DNA of 6,324 bases from Phycisphaerales bacterium (GTDB lineage Bacteria > Planctomycetota > Phycisphaerae > Phycisphaerales > Phycisphaeraceae): positions 1 through 6,324 of the forward strand of contig JAAUTM010000089.1 in assembly GCA_012031455.1 (NCBI GenBank). Direction: 5' to 3'. A program made the position numbers and the translations under genes. The notes beneath the pieces are model-generated. The model was not told where the DNA came from. It did not search any database and saw only the letters and a list, made by a program, of their open reading frames with translations. Below are positions 1 to 6,200 of this stretch, piece after piece (positions within the stretch are counted from its first letter, which is position 1; every line of letters starts with the position of its first letter).

Positions 1-1156
1 AAGGTCCACCCCCTTGAACGCCACGCAAGGTGGACGCGGCCGCTCACATCACCACTGATGATGCCCACCGATGGACGCAACAACTCAATCGCACCGCGCA
101 CCAGCGTCGGCGAAAGCGTCCCGCAGCCAAAGTCCACAAATATCGCTGCATCCAGCTCGTGGCGCTGATCTTCAAGCATCCCCATCAATTCTTTTTGCTG
201 CAGGCTGCTCAATGGTTGAGCCTGAGCATCATCGACCTTGAGCAGTTTCTGGCTTTCCACCACATAAACGCGTTTGGTGGGCAAGGTGGCTCGTGCCTTA
301 ATCCCATGCACCACAATCCCCCGGTTGCGCAGGGTGTCCGTCAATTCCGCACTGGCCTGATCATCCCCCATGGCACTGACCAGTTGCACCCTGGCTCCCT
401 GAGCCTGCAAATGACAGGCAATGATCGCTGCTGCTCCGGGGTAATGGGCGTGTTTCTGGGGCCGAACCGTCAGAATCGGTGCCTCGCCCGAACGCTCTCC
501 CGCATCGCAGAAAATGTACCGGTCCAGCACCGCATCCCCCACCACCAGCACACGCCTGCCCGGTATCTTTTCCCGCAGCAACTGGGCCATGCCCGGCTTA
601 GCAATGCCCCACCGTCGGCAACAGGCCCTTAATCGCATCGCCGGATCGCTCTCCCGATCCATCTGCTCTTGTCCTACCTGATCCAGAATCGCTGATGAGG
701 AATACACCACCTCCCCCGAACTGAAAATCACCTGCCCCCCCAGGCTTTCCACCAGCGTCTTTTCCGTGATGAACCCCGCATGGGTGGACGATTCATATTC
801 CCTGCCCTTGACGTACACATCCGGCTTCACGCAGCGGATCACAGGCTCAGCGGTTGGCCCATCCACCACGGCCACAAGATCCACAATCTCCAGCGTTGCC
901 AGCGCCTCGGCACGCAGTTCCTGCGGGACGTAAGGCCGGGTCCCATCCGATTTTCAATCGCATCGTCCGCCGTCAGCGTCACCACCAGCACCTGACCCTG
1001 TTCCCGGGCAAATTGCAGATAACGCAGGTGCCCCGGATGCACAATATCAAAACATCCATGACATAGCACGATGCGCTTTGCCTGCGCGTGATAACCCGAT
1101 GCCAGCTTTGCAAGCTGTTCCATGCTGCAAATTTTGCGATAGACGTTCAACCTCAT
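1..1156 (-). CDS. HldE/RfaE-like bifunctional protein, nucleotidyltransferase then PfkB kinase (3' partial, two apparent frameshifts)
   Basis: The predicted role is synthesis of ADP-heptose (or a related nucleotide sugar) for the outer surface, with one domain adenylylating a sugar 1-phosphate and the other phosphorylating the sugar. Residues about 27-47 carry the cytidylyltransferase-like signature HGCFDIVHPGH (HxGH at 40-43), followed by the family's conserved tract ending PDVYVKG. After a linker, a PfkB-type kinase begins near position 560 with VVGDAVLDRY, then SGEAP and PGAAA, matching the N-terminal half of E. coli HldE kinase. The kinase catalytic GAGD region would lie beyond the window. 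The order is the reverse of E. coli HldE. The ATG at 1156 is the first possible start: an in-frame TGA lies six codons upstream, and KICSMEQL aligns with the HldE segment before the HxGH motif. Frame breaks lie near 931-942 and 20-43, each consistent with one missing base; the fragment then encodes about 386 residues. Family assignment is firm; the exact sugar is inferred. Confidence 0.85.
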
Positions 1157-1325
1157 GATGAAAGTTATCGGTCAATTCCCGGAGGTAATGTGAATCCCTC
1201 ACTGGCGACGCATCAGCCAATCCGCCTTGCCCGATGTTGGTATTTATGGGCCCGAGGTTTATGCTATGACGCTTACGAAGTCGGCTTATTCGACTTTGCC
1301 CCGCCATGCAATGGAATCCACTGCC
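1157..1325. other. Divergent intergenic spacer between heptose enzyme and epimerase
   Basis: This 169-bp gap separates two genes read away from each other and must hold both promoters unless transcription enters from elsewhere. No strong Shine-Dalgarno precedes either chosen start. One GGAGG (1181-1185) sits before ATG-TGA at 1188-1193, a start immediately followed by a stop, and before a GTG at 1190 that opens a frame running across the epimerase start. The protein read in that frame looks like out-of-frame translation, so I do not call a gene there. Confidence 0.6.
1237..1265 (+). promoter_or_regulatory. Possible sigma-70-type promoter for the epimerase
   Basis: TTGGTA (1237-1242) and TATGCT (1260-1265) each match the sigma-70 consensus at four of six positions and are separated by exactly 17 bp. 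Transcription would start near 1272, leaving a leader of about 54 nt before the ATG at 1326. Matches of this quality occur by chance, so this is only a candidate. It fits the choice of 1326 rather than 1227 as the start. Confidence 0.25.
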
Positions 1326-2215
1326 ATGAAAGTCGTCTTGACCGGAGCCGCAGGTCGGCTCGGGACCGTGGTTACTCGCCAACTGCTCGCCGCCGGATAC
1401 CAGGTTCTGGCCACCGATACTGTCGAAGGCCCTCATCTGCCCATCCCGGTGAAAGTGCTTAATTTACTGGATGCCAATGCCGTCATGGACCTTTGCAAGG
1501 ATGCCCAGGCCCTGATACATCTGGCCAATCATCCCGGGGTCCGCCGGACTTTGGGTACCTTGGGCACCCTGCATGAAAACATGCAGATGAATGCCAACGT
1601 CTTCCAGTCCGCCATCGCTGGCGACATCCGCAAAATCATCTTCGCCAGTACCATCCAGGTCATTGCCAGCGAACAGCGCTACCATGCCGTCCAGCCTGAT
1701 CAGCAACCCGTCAAAGTGTCCTATCTTCCTTTGGATTCCGACAGCCCGGCGAACCCGACCAACACTTACGCTTTGTCCAAGTACCTCAGCGAACAGATAC
1801 TCGCTTCCTTCGTGACCCGGCCACGCATCCAGTGCATCTCCATGCGATTCCCCGCCCTGCCCGAAGACACTATTCATTACCCGTTGATGGCAAAGCTGCC
1901 CGAACATCCCGATCAAGTGTCCCGTACCGCCATCGGCCAGGCTTTTTCCTATCTCACCCGCAACGATGCCACAGCCCTGATCCTTGCCACGCTCCAGGCC
2001 GACCTGCCGATCATCGGGTGTACCTCCCCGTAGTGTCCAACGTCGCAGCCTCAGTCATTCCCGATTTTCTGCAAACCTTTTACCCCGGCATCCCCCTCAA
2101 AAAGCCTGCTGAGCAGATCACCAGCCTGGTTGATATCAGCACCATCACTGCCCAGACCGGTTGGCAACCACGCGACCTACCCCATCCAGCACTCTGCAAG
2201 CCCTGCACTGCCTGA
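1326..2215 (+). CDS. NAD-dependent epimerase/dehydratase (extended SDR), one apparent frameshift
   Basis: This is a Rossmann-fold sugar-nucleotide epimerase/dehydratase or related dehydrogenase. The N-terminus MKVVLTGAAGRLG holds the NAD(P) glycine motif GxxGxxG at residues 7-13. HLANHPG follows, then the active-site serine/threonine in FASTIQV (S108-T109) and the catalytic pair YALSK (Y148, K152). The start at 1326 puts the nucleotide-binding strand at the very N-terminus, as is usual; the in-frame ATG at 1227 would add 33 residues with no family resemblance. The first frame ends at a TAG at 2033, but family-like sequence (HRVYLPV, then PLKKP, SLVDIS and TGWQP) resumes in another frame, so one base appears to be missing between 1997 and 2012. 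The corrected product is about 296 residues, normal for the family. The last dozen residues look atypical and may be affected by a further error. Substrate unknown; it is not recognisably HldD. Confidence 0.8.
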
Positions 2216-2452
2216 TAGTTTGCCGATGGTAACGTTTGGCGCGATTGGAGCGACCGCAAAAATCTTAACGCCCCGGTAAATTGGCGCTAGGGGCAGCCTT
2301 ACTCCCTGCTGTATACGATGCTTAGGGTAGTCCCTCACCGATAGCCAGCGAGCGTGATCCGAATCCACCCAACCATCAGGAACCGCTCCCGTGACGTTTC
2401 GCAGCTCGTAACAACGATCACTCATAGACTTGCCAAAAGTCATAAAGCCAAC
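2216..2452. other. Intergenic spacer with no recognised feature
   Basis: About 237 bp between the epimerase and the STAS gene. Frames open across it on both strands, but none gives a convincing protein. No tRNA could be folded by eye, and no strong terminator or promoter stands out. TATACG at 2312-2317 could be a -10 element but lacks a properly spaced -35. The STAS promoter is presumably here. Confidence 0.5.
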
Positions 2453-2809
2453 ATGCTCACTCAACGCTACCAACTTGAACAATCCAATAACCTCGTGGTG
2501 GTCAGCATCGAAGTCTCCCCGCTGGACATGACCACGATGCAGGAGATCATTGACGATCTGATGCAGCGGATGCGCTGCGACAACGCCGTGTATTTTGTAC
2601 TGGATATGCATCAGGTTGAGTTCGTCGGCTCAGCGTGCATCGGGCTGCTGGTGCAGTTCATGCAGGAAGTTGAACATGTGCGTGGCCGAATCGCCCTGGC
2701 TGCCTGCCGAAGCAATGTCTCCTTCCTGTTTAAAATCACCAAACTCGATATGGTCTTCCAACTCTATGACGACCTTGAGGAAGCCAAACTCGGCATCCAT
2801 GGCGGGTAG
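2453..2809 (+). CDS. Single-domain STAS protein, anti-sigma factor antagonist-like
   Basis: A 118-residue cytoplasmic protein of the size of SpoIIAA/RsbV. In that family the protein binds an anti-sigma kinase and is switched by serine phosphorylation. Visible features are an N-terminal strand (NLVVVSIE, 13-20), an amphipathic helix (about 27-42), the strand YFVLDM (47-52), and the diagnostic VEFVGSACIGLLV at 55-67. Against the SpoIIAA FMDSSGLG motif, Ser60 aligns with the phosphorylated serine, while the preceding Asp is Gly and the following Ser-Gly is Ala-Cys. The later RIALAACRSNVSFLFKITKLD matches the domain's last strand and helix. I chose the ATG at 2453 because it places the domain at the N-terminus; the frame is open upstream to an ATG at 2354, but those 33 residues have no STAS character. 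No clear ribosome binding site is seen. No kinase, phosphatase or sigma gene is adjacent, so the partner is unknown. It could instead regulate a transporter or signalling complex. Confidence 0.8.
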   Translation: MLTQRYQLEQSNNLVVVSIEVSPLDMTTMQEIIDDLMQRMRCDNAVYFVLDMHQVEFVGSACIGLLVQFMQEVEHVRGRIALAACRSNVSFLFKITKLDMVFQLYDDLEEAKLGIHGG

Positions 2810-2810
2810 G

Positions 2811-2822
2811 TCGGCATGCCGA
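2811..2822. repeat. 12-bp perfect palindrome after the STAS stop codon
   Basis: TCGGCATGCCGA is its own reverse complement and begins two bases after the TAG of the STAS gene. As RNA it could form only a four-base-pair stem on a CATG loop and no T-run follows, so terminator function is weakly supported. A dimeric protein-binding site is an alternative. Confidence 0.5.
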
Positions 2823-2830
2823 AGCAGGAA

Positions 2831-2854
2831 GTGGCCAAGTGGCCAAGTGGCCGA
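2831..2854 (+). repeat. Three tandem copies of an 8-bp unit (GTGGCCAA)
   Basis: Units lie at 2831-2838, 2839-2846 and 2847-2854; the first two are identical and the third differs by one base (GTGGCCGA). It is the first of three tandem repeats of different period in this intergenic region. Confidence 0.85.
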
Positions 2855-2875
2855 GTCAATCGTAACGGTTAGCGC

Positions 2876-2889
2876 CGCGACTTGTCGCG
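2876..2889. repeat. Short inverted repeat (CGCGAC/GTCGCG)
   Basis: Six-base arms CGCGAC and GTCGCG are separated by TT. With a realistic loop, five base pairs could form. It lies between the 8-bp and 7-bp repeat arrays. No T-run follows it. Confidence 0.45.
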
Positions 2890-2906
2890 TCTGGTTGGCT
2901 TCAACC

Positions 2907-2955
2907 TTGGACATTGGACCTCGGACTTTGGACCTTGGTCTTTGGACATTGAACC
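2907..2955 (+). repeat. Seven tandem copies of a 7-bp unit (TTGGACN)
   Basis: Units begin every seven bases at 2907, 2914, 2921, 2928, 2935, 2942 and 2949: TTGGACA, TTGGACC, TCGGACT, TTGGACC, TTGGTCT, TTGGACA, TTGAACC. A degenerate further unit (TTCAACC) precedes at 2900-2906. The seventh base varies freely and three units carry one substitution in the first six bases, so the array is old enough to have diverged. The pattern recalls heptameric short tandem repeats known in cyanobacteria, with a different unit, and from memory similar TTGGAC arrays occur in planctomycete intergenic DNA. Confidence 0.9.
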
Positions 2956-2965
2956 TGTCGGGTGC

Positions 2966-3003
2966 CACACCGCGTCCCGTAGCGCAGCGTAGGGCGCTGT
3001 GTG
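2966..3003. repeat. Imperfect inverted repeat (CACAC...GTGTG)
   Basis: CACAC at 2966-2970 pairs with GTGTG at 2999-3003. Inside it, GCG pairs with CGC and CCC with GGG, interrupted by one mismatch and one bulge, around a GC-rich loop of about 13 nt. It could form a hairpin of eleven base pairs, but no T-run follows on either strand. Confidence 0.4.
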
Positions 3004-3034
3004 CTCTTGCCTGCCAATGCTTGTTTAGATGACG

Positions 3035-3053
3035 CCGAGCCCTTCAGGGCCGG
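3035..3053. repeat. Stable hairpin candidate (GCCC-TTCA-GGGC)
   Basis: GCCC and GGGC flank a TTCA loop (3039-3050). The stem extends outward by three more pairs (CCG/CGG) if A3038 is bulged, giving seven base pairs. It could slow or end transcription from either convergent gene but lacks a T-run, so I class it as an inverted repeat rather than a terminator. Confidence 0.45.
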
Positions 3054-3073
3054 ATATGAAAGAACATTTTCGC

Positions 3074-3109
3074 CGCAGAGATCGCCGAGAACGCAGAGAT
3101 CACAAGAAC
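3074..3109 (+). repeat. Tandem 9-bp repeat (CGCAGAGAN), three clear copies plus one decayed
   Basis: Units are CGCAGAGAT (3074-3082), CGCCGAGAA (3083-3091), CGCAGAGAT (3092-3100) and a decayed CACAAGAAC (3101-3109). The plus strand is purine-rich. Similar CGCAGAGA strings are, from memory, common in intergenic DNA of several environmental phyla. Confidence 0.8.
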
Positions 3110-3119
3110 AAACACATCA

Positions 3120-3150
3120 ATCAGCCTCACCACTGATCATTTCTGTTTTT
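3120..3150 (+). terminator. Weak terminator-like element
   Basis: ATCAG (3120-3124) and CTGAT (3133-3137) can pair over an eight-base loop and are followed by a T-rich stretch containing TTTTT at 3146-3150. The stem is short and AT-containing, and the T-tract is offset, so support is slight. It is in the right orientation to end transcripts from the STAS gene, about 310 bp downstream. Confidence 0.2.
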
Positions 3151-3175
3151 GAATACTATTGAGATACTTCAGTGT

Positions 3176-3185
3176 GCCTGCAGGC
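3176..3185. repeat. 10-bp perfect palindrome GCCTGCAGGC
   Basis: A perfect self-complementary sequence about 37 bp past the TPR stop codon in that gene's direction of transcription. It is too compact for a good RNA hairpin and no T-run follows on the minus strand. Function unknown; it could be chance. Confidence 0.35.
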
Positions 3186-3221
3186 AGGGCGAACCAGCCG
3201 ATATTACTGCGAGACTGATCT

Positions 3222-6200
3222 TCATTCCACGCCGGACCTTCGTCCCCGAAGTTCCGGATCAATAACACCATCGACCACTACAAGCCACCGCTCGCTTCCG
3301 CCCCGGGGGTCGCGGCTCTGATAGGACATGGGCGGATTCGTAACACTGCTACCACGCTTACGGCTGCGCAGCGGGTGCCGCCAGGTTTGCCCCACGGCTG
3401 CGGTGGCGGGTTCACGATCCGCAGTTGCCTCAGCAATTTTGGCGGGCAGCAAACTTTGCAAACGGCTCACTTCCGGGTCGTCCTTGACCATATCTGGCGT
3501 GATGCCATCCAAGGCCACCTGCCAGTAACGCAAGGCTTCGGTTTTACGTCCGGCGCGCCAGAGGGCATCGCCCAGGTGATCGAGTATCACCGGGTGATCT
3601 CCGCCGGGCCTCATGCGGGCCTTGGTCAGCCATTCCACTGCCTGCGGGAACCGTCCCAGCTTGTATTCCACCCAGCCCATGGAATCCAGGTAGGCAGGGT
3701 TCTCCGGCTCCTGTGAAAGGGCTTTTTCGATCATGGCTTTGGCCTGGGGCAACTGGATGCCCTGATCCGCCCAGCCATAACCCAAGGCATTGAGGGCTGG
3801 CCCATCATCGGGTTTGAGTTTCAGCACGCGGTGGAGTTGTGCCTCCCCGAGGCTGGTCTTGCCCATGCGCTGGAGCATCATCGCCCATTGCAAACGAAGG
3901 GTTGCCTCCTCCTGAGGGTGTCGCCCGATTGCTTTTTCAAACCAGCCATCGATCTCGTTCCCGCGCTCCAGCCGAATGAGCGCCCGGGCCAGCAATCCCA
4001 AAGCTTCATCCAACCCAGGGCCGTTAATACCTGCTTCAACAGCCTCATCAACCTCCTGACTCAAATCGTTTTCATCACCATTTTCCATCACGCTGCCATC
4101 GGGCATCACCGGGGGCGGGGGCGAGGCTGGGGTGTTAGCCACGGCACCATTTGCCGACTTGCCCGTCTGCTGGGTCTGCACCGGCCAGTTACTCACGGTT
4201 TTGATGAGCAGGTCCGCTGCTTTTTGCGCCCGCTCGGTTTGCAGGTAGATCGCTGCCAGTTGCATATCCCGCTGCGGGCCTGCGGGTGCGAGCAATGCCA
4301 GCCTTTCGACCATCATCAAGGCTTTGTCCTGCTGCCCGGTGCCTGCATAAAAACCGCGTGCCAGTAAGAGCCAGCGGCGATCGGTGGTCTCCGGTTGGAC
4401 ATACTGATTAAGCATCGCCTCTGCCTCAGCAGGTTTCCCCAGGCGGTGCAGGGTGATGAGCATGAGTTGGACCACAGGCCGGTTCGTCAGCTTTTTCCTG
4501 CAGCAGATTTTCCAGCAAGCGCTGGGCTTCACGCAGGTCATTGCTGCGAAGGTGTTCCTCCACCAGCTTGATGCGTGTCAGTCGAGCGCCGGGGATATGC
4601 TGCAAGGCTTTGCGAAGCAGTGCCACCCGTTGCTGCTGGGCGTTAGGCACCGCCTGGCGGTCGTAAATCACAAACAGAATTTGATACAAGCGTTCCTGGG
4701 TGGGGGCGGTTTCCACAGCTGAGAGAAGCAGACGCTGGGCCTCAAGCACTTTATTGGCCTGCCCGATCTGCAACAGCAGCATGGCCTTGGCAACCACCAG
4801 TTCCATGTCGTCGGGCTTTTTCAACAGGGCCTGATCCAGCAAGGTCAAGGCTTCATCGCGCTGACCCTGAGCCGAGAGCCATTGCACCCGCAGCCCGGTG
4901 ACCTCCACCGTTTCATCCGTGATCCCGGCAAGCACTTTTCCCGCTGCATCCCACTGTTTCTGAGCCAGCAGCACGCGCACCAGGTCCAGAGCCGCCGCAG
5001 GAATCACCGGCTCCATCGTCAGTGCTTCGCGTAAGGCGATTTCCCCGGCCAGCCATTGCTTTTGACGAATCGCACTTTGTGCCAGCACGTACAGCATCCC
5101 TGCCCCAGCCTTACCCGAGGCACGCAGTTTTTCGGCGGTTTGCTGGACCGATTCCGCAGGGACCGTTTCCAGCAGAGCCTGCGTGTACGAGGAGGCAGCT
5201 CGCGGGGTGGTTTCAATGGACCGGGCGGTGGTGAGCAATGCTCCACGCAGACCGGTGTTGCCTTCGAAGCTGCGCAACAGGGGGGGCGCTCGTTTCTCAT
5301 CCGCCTCCATGGCCAGTGTCAGCAACTTGGCAAACACCCGCCAAGCCGTGGGGTCATGTTGGAGATGATCCTGCAGCAGTTCCTGCCCCTCATCGGTATC
5401 CAGCGATTCGGCCAGCACCAGCGCCAGCGATTCCGGTTGACCGGTGGTTTGGTAAATGTCCGTCAAGCCCGGCACCAGCAGTTCCCGAGGCACGTCATAT
5501 TGACGGGCATATTTGAGCAACTGCAAGGCATTGGCATCGTCGGGCGAGGAGCGCAGATGTTCCAGCAATGCTCCGGCCACCTGCTTCATATCACCCAAAC
5601 GCAAATTGACGTACACCCATCGAGCCGTGAGAGCGGGGCGGTCCTGATCCTCCATCGTGTCCCTGGCCCGCTGGTAAGCTTCAAGTGCATCCGCGAGTTG
5701 GCCCTGACGCATGTAAAGATCGCCCACCCCCTGCCAAATGCGGGGTTTCTGGCGCTGGAGCATCTGCAATTCGCGCTGGTAGGTACTGGTTCGACCAAAG
5801 GGCGATTGCTGTTTGAGGTTGGCGGTGAACTGCGGGATCGCAGCCGCATCGTAACCCTGACGTTCCAGAGCAGCCCCGAGCAGATGACGCGCCAGGACCA
5901 GCAAGCCGGGGTCCATCGGCTCGGACGCCCGATCAATAACCTCAGCCAAAATCACGATGGCCAGGTCCCATTGCCCTTGTTCCCAGGCCGATCGCCCCAA
6001 TAAAAACAACGACTCGACATCCGTCGGATCACCGGCCACAGCCTGTTCGAGGAATAACACCCCACGGGCTGGCTGATTGAGCGATTGCAGATGAATACGC
6101 CCCATCAGCGCCAGCACAGCCGGGTGATTGGGTGACATGCGTAAGGCACTGTTGAGCTGATTGATCGCCTCGGCAAACTGTCCGTTGCGCCAGGCAGTAC

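Larger units (their letters stand above)
2810..3221. other. Convergent intergenic region rich in short tandem repeats
   Basis: A 412-bp gap between the ends of the STAS gene (plus) and the TPR gene (minus). It holds three unrelated tandem repeats (8-, 7- and 9-bp units), a 12-bp palindrome, and several imperfect inverted repeats. Open frames across it produce only repetitive translations (such as runs of WTLD/GPRT type) and are not genes. No classical hairpin plus long T-run terminator is present, although both flanking genes should terminate here. Confidence 0.7.

Noticed and set aside
30..632. 200-codon plus-strand open frame
   Set aside because: It is antisense to the kinase part of the heptose enzyme, whose motifs on the minus strand (GDAVLDRY, SGEAP, PGAAA) are clear. 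The plus-strand product is His/Gln-rich and without family features.
1227..1325. N-terminal extension of the epimerase from the ATG at 1227
   Set aside because: The 33 extra residues have no resemblance to the family, and the Rossmann strand begins exactly at the ATG at 1326. A candidate promoter also overlaps this stretch.
1464..1916. 150-codon minus-strand open frame
   Set aside because: It is a shadow of the epimerase, which carries the GxxGxxG and YxxxK motifs on the plus strand.
1..2215. Programmed ribosomal frameshifting in the heptose enzyme and epimerase
   Set aside because: No slippery heptamer such as A AAA AAG is seen at the switch points. Missing bases at GC-rich tetramers in three unrelated genes are better explained by sequence error.
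2281..2317. Sigma-70 promoter (TTGGCG and TATACG) for the STAS gene
   Set aside because: The two hexamers are 25 bp apart, well outside the usual 16-18 bp spacing.
2177..2611. 144-codon minus-strand open frame across the spacer and the STAS start
   Set aside because: Half of it is antisense to the STAS domain and the rest shows no recognisable protein pattern.
2595..3032. 145-codon plus-strand open frame through the repeats
   Set aside because: It is out of frame with STAS and then translates the TTGGACN array into a TLD/GPRT-like repetitive string, a typical artefact of heptamer repeats.
2831..3109. CRISPR array
   Set aside because: The repeat units are only 7-9 bp and directly adjacent, with no spacers of about 30 bp between them and no cas genes nearby.
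5056..6003. 315-codon plus-strand open frame
   Set aside because: It is antisense to a well-supported stretch of TPR repeats. Long antisense frames are common in GC-rich genes, and the product has no visible domain.
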